Below are positions 20,718 through 29,702 of a stretch of 64,000 nt of DNA, piece after piece. The notes below the pieces were generated by a model that saw only the letters and a program-made list of their open reading frames with translations, was not told the origin of the DNA and made no database searches. Origin of the DNA: Sulfuricurvum sp. Lineage in GTDB: Bacteria > Campylobacterota > Campylobacteria > Campylobacterales > Sulfurimonadaceae. Position 1 is the stretch's first letter. Every line of letters starts with the position of its first letter. The DNA lies in the NCBI GenBank assembly GCA_030693335.1, contig JAUYAU010000014.1, positions 1 through 64,000 of the forward strand, given 5' to 3'. The translations under genes were made by a program, and so were the position numbers.

Positions 20718-21349
20718 GACATACCCGTACAAAACTCGTTTTTGGAGAAGAAGCATTTGAAACATTGCAAAATGCCAAAATCCTTTTGTTGGGTGTTGGG
20801 GGTGTAGGGAGTTTTTGTCTGGATTGTCTCTATCGTTCAGGAGTTCGAGATATTACGATTATTGATTTTGACCGCTACGATGTAACCAACCAAAACCGTC
20901 AAATGCACTCTGAGTCCCATGAGGGGGAACTTAAAGTTGAAGCCCTTAAACAGCATTATCCTGAAGTGATTGCCATACCTATGAAAATAACTGCCCAGTG
21001 GGTGGAAACATTTGATTTTGAACCGTATGATCTGATTCTCGATGCAATTGATGATATGTGGGCAAAAATTGCCCTGATTCAAAAATGCTATCCCAAACTC
21101 ATTTGTTCGGTGGGTTCGGCAAAACGCCTTGATCCTACCAAAATCGAAGTACGCTCAATTTGGAAAACCGAAGGGGACCCTTTTGCCTCCAAGCTGCGTA
21201 ACGAATTGCGCAAACGCAAGTTTAAAGCAAAATTCGACTGTATCTGCAGTACCGAACTTCCTCGTATCAAAGAAAAAGGGAGTTTTGTAGCCGTCACAGG
21301 TGCCTTTGGTTTGGCAATGTGCTCTTTGGCATTGCGAAAACTCATTTAG
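20714..21349 (+). CDS. ThiF/TcdA-like E1-type adenylating protein
   Basis: 'ILLLGVGGVGSFCLDCLYRSGVRDITIIDFDRYDVTNQNRQ'; GTG at 20708 possible. Confidence 0.87.
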   Translation: MRHTRTKLVFGEEAFETLQNAKILLLGVGGVGSFCLDCLYRSGVRDITIIDFDRYDVTNQNRQMHSESHEGELKVEALKQHYPEVIAIPMKITAQWVETFDFEPYDLILDAIDDMWAKIALIQKCYPKLICSVGSAKRLDPTKIEVRSIWKTEGDPFASKLRNELRKRKFKAKFDCICSTELPRIKEKGSFVAVTGAFGLAMCSLALRKLI

Positions 21350-21398
21350 TAACGGGAGTAATTTGCTGGTTCGATTTTAGGGTTTCATTATACTTTGG

Positions 21399-21404
21399 TA
21401 TAAT
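21399..21404 (+). promoter_or_regulatory. Putative extended -10 (TTTGGTATAAT) upstream of greA
   Basis: TTTGGTATAAT ending 30 bp before the greA start. Confidence 0.5.
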
Positions 21405-21434
21405 ACTTCATTATTACTTCGCGCGGAGAGAACA

Positions 21435-21932
21435 GTGGAACAAAAAGAGCCTATGACAAAATACGGATTTCAGCGGTTGAGCGATGAGCTTAATACTCTT
21501 AAAAACGTTGATTTACCAGCGGTCAATGTAGAAATTGACCGTGCGAAAGAGTACGGAGATCTAAAAGAAAACTCCGAATACCATGCAGCAAGAGAGAAGC
21601 AAGCGTTTATCGGTACCCGTATCGCAGAATTGGGGGACGTTATTTCGCGCGCTCAGATTGTGGATCCAAGTGAATTAGAACATGCCCGTATCAGTTTCGG
21701 TTCGACAGTCGTATTGTGTGATGTAAAGACGGATGAAGAGTTGACGTATACCATCGTAGGAGGTATTGAGAGCAATCCTGACCGTGGGCTCATATCATTT
21801 AACTCTCCATTAGCCAAACAGCTTTTGGGAAGAGAAGAGGGTGATGAGGTCAATGCAAAACTCCCTAGCGGTCAAAAAACCTTCGAAATCCTTGAGGTTA
21901 AATACCAGGAGATCGTTTTTGAAACCCATTAA
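21435..21932 (+). CDS. greA: Transcription elongation factor GreA
   Basis: 'LKNVDLPAVNVEIDRAKEYGDLKENSEYHAAREKQAFI'. Confidence 0.96.
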   Translation: MEQKEPMTKYGFQRLSDELNTLKNVDLPAVNVEIDRAKEYGDLKENSEYHAAREKQAFIGTRIAELGDVISRAQIVDPSELEHARISFGSTVVLCDVKTDEELTYTIVGGIESNPDRGLISFNSPLAKQLLGREEGDEVNAKLPSGQKTFEILEVKYQEIVFETH

Positions 21933-22932
21933 TGTAGGTATCATCGGAGTAAGTGGCTATACGGGGTTAGAACTCGTAAAAATGCTCCTTTTGCACCCGA
22001 TTTTTCAGCTTACCTACTGTGCTAATACCGAGGGGGAAACAACCGTTTCTAATCTTCACCCCTCTTTGAGCGGCGTATGCGACATGCCCGTTGAAAAGGT
22101 AGACTTGGATCGTGCCGAAGATTTATGTGAACTTGTATTTTTGGCACTTCCACATAAAACGGCAATGAACACGGCAAAGGGGTTATTGCAGTGCGGTATC
22201 AAAGTCGTCGATCTTTCCGCAGACTATCGTCTGTCACAAGAAAACTACGAAGCCTTTTATTGCGAACACGAAGACTTGGATAATCTCTCTCATGCGGTAT
22301 ATTCGATTCCGGAACTTCATGCTAAGACAGCACAAGGTGCACAGCTCATTGCAAATCCTGGGTGTCATGTGACAGCAACACTTTTAGCTTTGGCTCCATT
22401 TTTAGATTATATTGATCACACCAATCCAATTTTTGTAGACTCTAAAACAGGTGTTTCGGGGGCGGGAAAGTCCCCTGCGTCGAGTGTACATTATGTGAGT
22501 GTCAATGACAATATTAACTGCTACAACATCATCAAACATCGCCATGCTACCGAAATCGAACAGCACGCGAGCGCACTATGCGATGCTGATGTGCGCGTGA
22601 CGTTTGTCCCCTCTCTTGTTCCTATGACACGCGGTATGCTAGCATGTGTTTATGCGACGCTTAAAGAGGATTGCGATCCGTTGGCACTGATGGAAAGTTT
22701 TTATGCCAATAAGCCTTTTGTTCGTGTTCGTAATGCACCACCGCACACTAAAATGACCTCAGGGACTAATTTTGCCGATGTGTATGCACAGCGTCATGGT
22801 AATGCTTTGGTGGCGATGTGTGCTATAGACAATCTGATGCGCGGAGCGAGTTCTCAAGCGGTCGTTAATGCCAATATCATGATGGGACTGGATGAGACAC
22901 TGGGAATTCCCAAAATAGCGTATGTCCCCTAA
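21919..22932 (+). CDS. argC: N-acetyl-gamma-glutamyl-phosphate reductase
   Basis: 'INVGIIGVSGYTGLELVKMLLLHP', 'NPGCHVTATLLALAPF', 'KTGVSGAGKSP'; TTG start overlapping greA end. Confidence 0.95.
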   Translation: MKPINVGIIGVSGYTGLELVKMLLLHPIFQLTYCANTEGETTVSNLHPSLSGVCDMPVEKVDLDRAEDLCELVFLALPHKTAMNTAKGLLQCGIKVVDLSADYRLSQENYEAFYCEHEDLDNLSHAVYSIPELHAKTAQGAQLIANPGCHVTATLLALAPFLDYIDHTNPIFVDSKTGVSGAGKSPASSVHYVSVNDNINCYNIIKHRHATEIEQHASALCDADVRVTFVPSLVPMTRGMLACVYATLKEDCDPLALMESFYANKPFVRVRNAPPHTKMTSGTNFADVYAQRHGNALVAMCAIDNLMRGASSQAVVNANIMMGLDETLGIPKIAYVP

Positions 22933-23665
22933 ACAGCTTCATGAAGGGGCAATCCTCGTTGCTGATTCTCATTACGCATCATGGCGAACACCTTTTATCG
23001 ATTTTTTAGATGCACTGGAATGCGGTGAGATTCAAACGACCCAATTAGTATTGATGGGAGATAATTTTGATCTTCTATTTGGACCTGTTTCTCAAACGCA
23101 GCGTGATAATCATTTATCCATTGAGCTCTTGAACCGACTTGCACTTAAAATGGAGATTATTTATCTTGAAGGGAATCATGATTTTCGTCTCGACTCTTTA
23201 TTTCCTGAAATAAATGTGATCTCTCGTTCTCATCAACCATTAATTCTTTCATACAAAAATGAGCGTATTGCCTTATTGCATGGGGACATTAAAGTACCGT
23301 TTGGATACGCGCTTTATACCTATTTAATTCGCAATCGGCCGATCCTTTTTTGCTTGAATCTGATCAATGAGATGTTTAAGGGGGTTATTATCAATACACT
23401 TTCCAAACAGATGCAGCGTAAAAATCATTGTCAAAAGATTGAAAACTTTGAAATAATCGCTAATCGCCATAAGGGTACATCATGGGGAGAAAAGTGTGAG
23501 GTTATTATTGAGGGGCATTACCATCAAAACCGCACTTTTGATTTGGATGGGGTGAAATACTACAATTTAGGGGCTTTTGCTTGTAATGAAAGATATTATG
23601 TTGTAAAATTTTTACAAGATCGAACTATTATAGATGAGGCCATTTTTCACAAGGAGCCCCGATGA
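22922..23665 (+). CDS. Metallophosphoesterase, LpxH-like
   Basis: 'VADSHYASW', 'MGDNFDLL', 'LEGNHDF', 'LLHGD', 'IIEGHYHQN' metallophosphatase signatures. Confidence 0.8.
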   Translation: MSPKQLHEGAILVADSHYASWRTPFIDFLDALECGEIQTTQLVLMGDNFDLLFGPVSQTQRDNHLSIELLNRLALKMEIIYLEGNHDFRLDSLFPEINVISRSHQPLILSYKNERIALLHGDIKVPFGYALYTYLIRNRPILFCLNLINEMFKGVIINTLSKQMQRKNHCQKIENFEIIANRHKGTSWGEKCEVIIEGHYHQNRTFDLDGVKYYNLGAFACNERYYVVKFLQDRTIIDEAIFHKEPR

Positions 23666-24600
23666 AGGGACATACAGATATCTTAAAAGTCGGTAGCAAT
23701 GAGATGGAATTGGTTGATTTCCGTATCTTTAAGCGCGAAGACGGTGAGATATACGAAGGTATTTATGGCATTAATGTTGCAAAAGTACGCGAAATTATCC
23801 GATTGCCAATGCTCACGGAGTTACCGGGAACCCCTCATTTTATCGAGGGAATTTTTGATTTACGCGGCGTTGTTATCCCCATTATAAATCTTGCAAAATG
23901 GATGGGAATTGATGCTCCCGAAGAGATGAGTCAAAATGCACGGGTTATTATTACCGAATTTAACAATATGCTCATAGGATTTGTGGTTCACGAAGCAAAA
24001 AGGATCCGTCGTATCAACTGGAAAGATATTGAACCTGCATCGTTTATAGATGGGGGTTTGGACGGATCAAAAATTACCGGTATGACACGTATTGAAGATG
24101 ACAATGTGTTGTTAATTCTGGATTTAGAGAGTGTTGTTCAAGAGCTTGGGCTGTATCAACCCGCTAATACAAGATTAGATGAGAAACAAATCAAATTTAC
24201 GGGGCTGGTTTTGTTGCTGGATGACAGCTCGACCGCGCGTCGTATTATTAAAGATGCATTGATGCAGATGGGCTTTACCGTTCTTGAAGCCAGTGACGGT
24301 GAAAAAGGGTTTGAAATTCTTGAAGAACTTTATGAAGCACATGGTTCACAATTGTCTACCGTGTTGCGCCTGATTGCATCCGATATAGAAATGCCGCGGA
24401 TGGACGGATTCCATTTTGCTGCAAAAGTAAAAGAAGATCCTCGATTCAAGATGATTCCGATTGTATTCAATTCTTCGATCAGTGATCATTTCAGTGATAT
24501 ACGTGGAAAAGAGGCTGGAGCAGAGGCGTATTTGGTCAAATTTGATGGAAGTATATTTTTCGATGAAATTGCACGTGTAGTGCAAGCTCATATGCTATAG
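23662..24600 (+). CDS. cheV: Chemotaxis protein CheV (CheW-like + receiver)
   Basis: CheW-like N-term 'INVAKVREIIRLPMLTELPGTPHFIEGIFDLRGVVIPIINLAKW' and C-terminal receiver domain. Confidence 0.94.
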   Translation: MKGHTDILKVGSNEMELVDFRIFKREDGEIYEGIYGINVAKVREIIRLPMLTELPGTPHFIEGIFDLRGVVIPIINLAKWMGIDAPEEMSQNARVIITEFNNMLIGFVVHEAKRIRRINWKDIEPASFIDGGLDGSKITGMTRIEDDNVLLILDLESVVQELGLYQPANTRLDEKQIKFTGLVLLLDDSSTARRIIKDALMQMGFTVLEASDGEKGFEILEELYEAHGSQLSTVLRLIASDIEMPRMDGFHFAAKVKEDPRFKMIPIVFNSSISDHFSDIRGKEAGAEAYLVKFDGSIFFDEIARVVQAHML

Positions 24601-24609
24601 GGGTGTAAA

Positions 24610-27084
24610 ATGGATGAATTTGAAGAAATATTACAAGATTTTTTAGTTGAATCGTTTGAGTTAATTGAACAGCTTGATCAGGATTTAGTAGAGCTGGAAA
24701 CGCGTCCGGATGATTTGGAATTGCTTAATCGAATATTCCGGGTTGCCCATACGATCAAAGGTGCCAGTTCATTTTTAAATTTTGATACGCTGACACATCT
24801 TACGCATCACATGGAAAATATTCTTAATTTAGCGCGTCATGGGGATATTATTATCGATGCGGGTATTATGGATGTTATTCTAGAATCCATCGATTTGATG
24901 AAAGCGTTATTGGTACGTATACGTGATACACGTTCGGATGACGGATTGGATGTCAGTGCATGTGTCGTCCGTCTTGATGCTGCGGTAAATGGTGAAACTC
25001 CTGCTGCTGAGGCGGCTCCTGAGCCTGTTGCGGCAATTATTGAAACTCCTGAAGAAGCTGATTATTCGGGAATGAGTGATGCCGAAGTTGAAGCGGAGAT
25101 TGAGCGCTTGATAGCTGTTAAACAAGCTGAAGTAGCTCAAAAACGCACCGAAGGGGTATCAGCACCATCGGTTGATGAAGAAGAACCTGATTATTCAGGG
25201 ATGAGTGATGCTGAAGTTGAAGCAGAGATTGAGCGTTTGTTAGCTCAAAAAAATGCAGAAGCTGCAGCAAAGCGTGCTAATAAATCAAGTGAAAGCACTG
25301 TTGATGATACACCAGTAGCAGTACCTGCTCCAGTGGTAGTTCCAACTCCTGCGCCGACAGCTCAAGCGGCACCGGTAGCGAAACCTGCGGCACCAGCTGC
25401 AGCACCACGACCTGCGGCGCCAAAAGAGGATGCTGATGCAAAAGGTGCATCCGTTGAACAAACTATTCGTGTAGATGTTAAACGTCTTGACCACCTGATG
25501 AATTTGATCGGTGAACTGGTACTTGGTAAAAATCGTCTTATTAAAATTAATGATGACGTTGAAGAGCGCTATGAGGGGGAAGCATTCCTTGAAGAGCTTA
25601 ACCAAGTTGTTTCAATCGTTTCGCTGGTAACAACTGATTTACAGATCGCCGTTATGAAAACCCGTATGTTGCCAATTGGAAAAGTCTTTAATAAATTCCC
25701 TCGTATGATTCGAGATTTATCCAGAGAGTTAAATAAAAAAATTGAGCTTGATATTTCGGGTGAAGATACTGAGTTAGACAAATCAATTGTTGAAGAGATC
25801 GGGGACCCATTGGTTCACATCATTCGGAACTCTTGTGATCATGGAATTGAGACAGGTGATGTCCGTGTAGCTGCAGGAAAAGAGGAAGGCGGGACTATTC
25901 AACTCAAAGCGTATCATGAAGGGAACCATATCGTTATTCAAATTATCGATGACGGTAAAGGTCTTGATACGGACATGCTTAAATCAAAGGCAATGGAAAA
26001 AGGTCTGATAACCGAAAAAGAAGCGGATGGGATGACAGACAAAGAGGCATACGGCCTTATTTTCCGCCCAGGCTTTTCAACAGCAGCACAAGTGACGAGT
26101 GTATCGGGACGTGGCGTAGGAATGGACGTTGTAAAAACGAATATTGAAAAACTTAACGGTATGATTGACATTGACTCGGAATTGGGTCAAGGTACCTCGA
26201 TGAAACTCAAAATTCCATTAACGCTTGCAATTATTCAAGCATTGCTGGTTGGTGTTCAAGAAGAATATTACGCTATTCCTCTTGCGTCTGTTTTAGAAAC
26301 GGTACGTATTAGTAAAGATGAGATTTATACGGTTGAGAATCGTTCGGTTATGCGTCTACGCGATGAAGTTCTTTCGTTGGTGCACATCGGTGATATCTTT
26401 GAAGTTGAGCGTGTCTTTGATAACAGCGAGCATGCGTATGTTGTTGTCCTTGGCCTTGCAGAGAGTAAGATTGGGCTCATTGTTGATACGTTAATTGGAC
26501 AAGAGGAGATCGTTATTAAATCTCTGGGTGAATATCTCAAAGGAATTGAGGGTATCGCCGGAGCTACTATCCGAGGTGATGGCGGCGTGACATTGATCGT
26601 TGATGTCGCGGCACTGATGCAAATGGCAAAATCGGTCAAATCAACAGTAGGTGATGAAGGCAGCGGCGGCAAGAAATTAGGGGCTAAAAACAGTGCTAGT
26701 GATTATTGTGTGATGATTGTTGATGACTCCAAAACCGATCGTACGATTATGAGAAAATCGCTTGAACCTATGGGAATTACTCTCGTGGAAGCCGTAGATG
26801 GGGTAGAAGCGATGAATATTTTGAAACAAGGCGATCATTTCTTTGATGCAATGCTTATAGACATCGAAATGCCGCGAATGGATGGATATACATTGGCTGG
26901 AGAGATTAAAAAGTATAATAAATATAAAAACCTTCCTTTGATTGCTGTTACATCACGGGCCGGAAAAGCAGATCGTATGCGTGGAGTAGAATCGGGAATG
27001 GTAGAATACATTACTAAACCGTATTCTTTTGATTATTTGATGAATGTTGTCAAACGTAATATTAAATTTAATGAGGGGCTGTAA
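24610..27084 (+). CDS. cheA: Chemotaxis histidine kinase CheA with C-terminal receiver (CheAY)
   Basis: Hpt 'RIFRVAHTIKGASSFL', HATPase 'RNSCDHGIE', 'GRGVGMDVVKTNIEKLNG', CheW-like domain, C-terminal receiver. Confidence 0.97.
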   Translation: MDEFEEILQDFLVESFELIEQLDQDLVELETRPDDLELLNRIFRVAHTIKGASSFLNFDTLTHLTHHMENILNLARHGDIIIDAGIMDVILESIDLMKALLVRIRDTRSDDGLDVSACVVRLDAAVNGETPAAEAAPEPVAAIIETPEEADYSGMSDAEVEAEIERLIAVKQAEVAQKRTEGVSAPSVDEEEPDYSGMSDAEVEAEIERLLAQKNAEAAAKRANKSSESTVDDTPVAVPAPVVVPTPAPTAQAAPVAKPAAPAAAPRPAAPKEDADAKGASVEQTIRVDVKRLDHLMNLIGELVLGKNRLIKINDDVEERYEGEAFLEELNQVVSIVSLVTTDLQIAVMKTRMLPIGKVFNKFPRMIRDLSRELNKKIELDISGEDTELDKSIVEEIGDPLVHIIRNSCDHGIETGDVRVAAGKEEGGTIQLKAYHEGNHIVIQIIDDGKGLDTDMLKSKAMEKGLITEKEADGMTDKEAYGLIFRPGFSTAAQVTSVSGRGVGMDVVKTNIEKLNGMIDIDSELGQGTSMKLKIPLTLAIIQALLVGVQEEYYAIPLASVLETVRISKDEIYTVENRSVMRLRDEVLSLVHIGDIFEVERVFDNSEHAYVVVLGLAESKIGLIVDTLIGQEEIVIKSLGEYLKGIEGIAGATIRGDGGVTLIVDVAALMQMAKSVKSTVGDEGSGGKKLGAKNSASDYCVMIVDDSKTDRTIMRKSLEPMGITLVEAVDGVEAMNILKQGDHFFDAMLIDIEMPRMDGYTLAGEIKKYNKYKNLPLIAVTSRAGKADRMRGVESGMVEYITKPYSFDYLMNVVKRNIKFNEGL
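25051..25308 (+). repeat. In-frame tandem duplication (2 x 129 bp / 43 aa) in the CheA linker
   Basis: 'DYSGMSDAEVEAEIERL(I/L)A.K.AE.A.KR' occurs twice with identical 129-bp spacing. Confidence 0.9.
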
Positions 27085-27086
27085 TC

Positions 27087-27581
27087 ATGAGTGATCAATT
27101 GCAACAAGTTATTAACAAGCAAAATAACGCGCTCATAGGTGATGAGAATAAGATTGACGATGTTGTTCAGCTCGTTGGCTTTATTGTTGGTGAAGAAGAG
27201 TTCGCGATACCCATCTTGAGTATACAAGAGATTATCAAACCAATTAGCTGTACGAGAGTACCGCAAACACCAACGTATATTTTGGGTGTTTTTAATCTTC
27301 GCGGTTCGGTCATTCCTTTGATTGATTTACGTGCCCGTTTTGGATTAACACCTCAAAAGCACAGCGAAGAAACTCGATTTGTTGTTATGAAAAGTGGCGA
27401 TGATGTAGCTGGATTTGTCATTGATCGCTTAACTGAGGCGATTCGGATGCCAAAACGTGACATCGGACCTGCTCCAGAAACCGTTTCAGAAGCAGAAACG
27501 ATGATTGATGGTGTCGGCAAACAATCAGACCGTATCGTAACGATTTTAAAAGTCCACAAACTGCTAGAACGTAATTTTTAA
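27087..27581 (+). CDS. cheW: Chemotaxis coupling protein CheW
   Basis: 'GFIVGEEEFAIPILSIQEIIKPISCTRVPQTPTYILGVFNLRGSVIPLIDLRARFGL'. Confidence 0.95.
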   Translation: MSDQLQQVINKQNNALIGDENKIDDVVQLVGFIVGEEEFAIPILSIQEIIKPISCTRVPQTPTYILGVFNLRGSVIPLIDLRARFGLTPQKHSEETRFVVMKSGDDVAGFVIDRLTEAIRMPKRDIGPAPETVSEAETMIDGVGKQSDRIVTILKVHKLLERNF

Positions 27582-27607
27582 TATACCCTTGATTCATTTG
27601 TGGCACA

Positions 27608-28927
27608 ATGTCACTTATGAATGAAATACACTATGAGCTAAGACGTAAAAAACTGCTAGACTCTTTGGATGAAGGGGTTGTAATCCTCACTTCCGCTTCT
27701 CCACAGACCCGTTCCAATGATACTGAGTACCCTTACCGACAAAACAGCGATTTTTATTACATGTGCGGTTTTCAAGAGGACAATGCTCTGCTTGTTTTGG
27801 TTAAAATGAAAGAACTTTCAAAAACTGTTTTGTTTGTAGAACCTTATAATGAAGAACATGCGCTTTGGAATGGTTCTAGGTTGGGTATTGAGAGAGCGAA
27901 ACAGCGCTTTTGTGTGGATGAAGTTTATGATATTCATGGATTTTCAATAGTTATTAAAGAGCTTTTGCGTGACCACGTTACTTTGTACATCGATTTGTTT
28001 GATGAGTCTGAGTGGATAACACAGGCAAAAAAGACTGCAAAAGAATTACGCGAGACGCGTGGAGTTAAACGGCATATTAAGGCTATTTACGATGTTACTC
28101 ATTTGATTCGTACGCTTAGATTGATTAAAAGTGATGAAGAAATCAGGGAAATCAAAAATGCAATCAATATAACGGCATTAGCACACCACGAAGCGATGAA
28201 AAGATGTCGCTCGGGTCTATATGAATATGAGCTGCAAGCACATATGAGTTATGTATTTCAATCACACGGCGCTCAGGCTGAAGCCTATGGAGCCATAGTT
28301 GCGGGCGGTAACAATGCCAATACACTACATTATATTGACAATCGTGATGTCTTACACGAGGGCGATCTGGTATTGATTGATGCGGCATGTGAATGGGAAT
28401 TGTATGCCAGTGATATTACCAGAACCTTCCCTGTTAACGGCAAGTTTACAGTTGCTCAGAAAACGGTGTATGAAAAAGTGCTGGAGGTACAGCTGAAAGT
28501 AATTGAAGCCATGAAACCTGGAGTAAAGCGTGATTGGTTACAACAATACAGCGAAGAGTTGCTGTGTCAAGCACTCATTGATTTGGGAATTTTGAGCGGA
28601 AAACGTGAAAGTTTGCTTGAATCAAAGGCGCATAAAAAATATGCTCCCCACGGAATAGGTCATTGGATGGGATTGGATGTACACGATCCATGTCCCTATG
28701 TGGATGATGAGGGTGAGAGTCTTTGCTTTACAGCTGGAATGGTGATGACGATTGAGCCAGGAATTTACATACGCGCGGATGACGCAACGGTAGATGAAAA
28801 ATACCGAGGAATCGGTATTCGTATTGAGGATGATATTTTGATTACCGAGAATGGATATGAAAATCTTTCTGCAATGATTGTCAAAACGACAGAAGAGATT
28901 GAAAAAATGTGTAAGGGGCTATTATGA
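27608..28927 (+). CDS. pepP: Xaa-Pro aminopeptidase (M24B family)
   Basis: 'VLIDAACEWELYASDITRTFPVNGKF', 'HGIGHWMGLDVHD', 'AGMVMTIEPGIYI'. Confidence 0.93.
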   Translation: MSLMNEIHYELRRKKLLDSLDEGVVILTSASPQTRSNDTEYPYRQNSDFYYMCGFQEDNALLVLVKMKELSKTVLFVEPYNEEHALWNGSRLGIERAKQRFCVDEVYDIHGFSIVIKELLRDHVTLYIDLFDESEWITQAKKTAKELRETRGVKRHIKAIYDVTHLIRTLRLIKSDEEIREIKNAINITALAHHEAMKRCRSGLYEYELQAHMSYVFQSHGAQAEAYGAIVAGGNNANTLHYIDNRDVLHEGDLVLIDAACEWELYASDITRTFPVNGKFTVAQKTVYEKVLEVQLKVIEAMKPGVKRDWLQQYSEELLCQALIDLGILSGKRESLLESKAHKKYAPHGIGHWMGLDVHDPCPYVDDEGESLCFTAGMVMTIEPGIYIRADDATVDEKYRGIGIRIEDDILITENGYENLSAMIVKTTEEIEKMCKGLL

Positions 28928-29625
28928 TGGATAAAGGATGGGCAACCAATTTTATTGCTATTGGATTTGTAGGGGGATCGTATTTCTTGCAAGGTGAAGT
29001 AGCCAATGCCGTCCGATCTGCTGGCTTATTTGCTCTTTCAGGTGCTGTTACTAATCAATTGGCCGTACACATGCTCTTTGAAAAAGTCCCTTTTTTATAC
29101 GGGTCAGGAATCATATTGGATCGGTTTGAATCGATACGAAAAGCACTAAAAACACTCATTATGGAACAATTTTTTAGTACCGAGAAAATTGAAGCATTTG
29201 TCCAATCCCAAGAGCGTTCAATAAACTTGGCACCAATCATAGAACAAACCGATTTTACCCCTGCATATGATGCACTTGTTCTGAGTGTTATGGAGTCGCC
29301 CATGGGTGGAATGCTGGGTATGTTTGGCGGTGAAACGTTGATTGCAAAACTCAAAGAGCCGTTCATAGCAAAAATAAAACGTTCAACCATAGAAATTTCA
29401 CAAAGTGATTCTTTTATGAACGCACTAAATGCGCATATGCATGAGGGAAGCGATGTCTTGACACAAACCATCGGGGATATTGTTGAATCCCGTCTTGCAG
29501 AGCTGACTCCCTTGATGGTCAAAGAGATGTTACATGGACTTATGAAAGAGCATCTGGGATGGCTTGTAGTATGGGGCGGAGTTTTTGGTGCACTCATCGG
29601 ATTGGTATCATCACTTTTAATATAA
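28924..29625 (+). CDS. DUF445-like membrane protein
   Basis: 'FALSGAVTNQLAVHMLFEKVPFLYGSGIILDRFESIRKALKTLIMEQFF' and C-terminal TM; ATG-overlap with pepP. Confidence 0.75.
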   Translation: MMDKGWATNFIAIGFVGGSYFLQGEVANAVRSAGLFALSGAVTNQLAVHMLFEKVPFLYGSGIILDRFESIRKALKTLIMEQFFSTEKIEAFVQSQERSINLAPIIEQTDFTPAYDALVLSVMESPMGGMLGMFGGETLIAKLKEPFIAKIKRSTIEISQSDSFMNALNAHMHEGSDVLTQTIGDIVESRLAELTPLMVKEMLHGLMKEHLGWLVVWGGVFGALIGLVSSLLI

Positions 29626-29643
29626 ACAAATTTACTCAAAAGA

Positions 29644-29664
29644 CTTGACAATAAGTGACTCAAA
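29644..29664 (+). promoter_or_regulatory. Putative HAIR (HspR) operator at clpB promoter
   Basis: CTTGACA-ATAAGTG-ACTCAAA, 11/14 to CTTGAGT-N7-ACTCAAG with exact 7-bp spacer. Confidence 0.7.
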
Positions 29665-29674
29665 GTATTATAAT
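29645..29674 (+). promoter_or_regulatory. Sigma70-type promoter of clpB
   Basis: TTGACA (29645-29650) - 18 bp - TATAAT (29669-29674), followed by AGAAGG RBS and ATG at 29703. Confidence 0.8.
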
Positions 29675-29702
29675 ATTTGTAATTTAACAAGAAGGAATAA
29701 TT

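Noticed and set aside
25285-25605. Arg/Cys/Trp-rich minus-strand ORF in cheA
   Set aside because: Arises from the reverse complement of the Ala/Pro-rich linker repeats; not credible as protein.
29055-29690. 211-aa minus-strand ORF opposite the DUF445-like gene
   Set aside because: Fully antisense to a plausible membrane protein coupled to pepP; Ser/Ile-rich translation typical of shadow frames.
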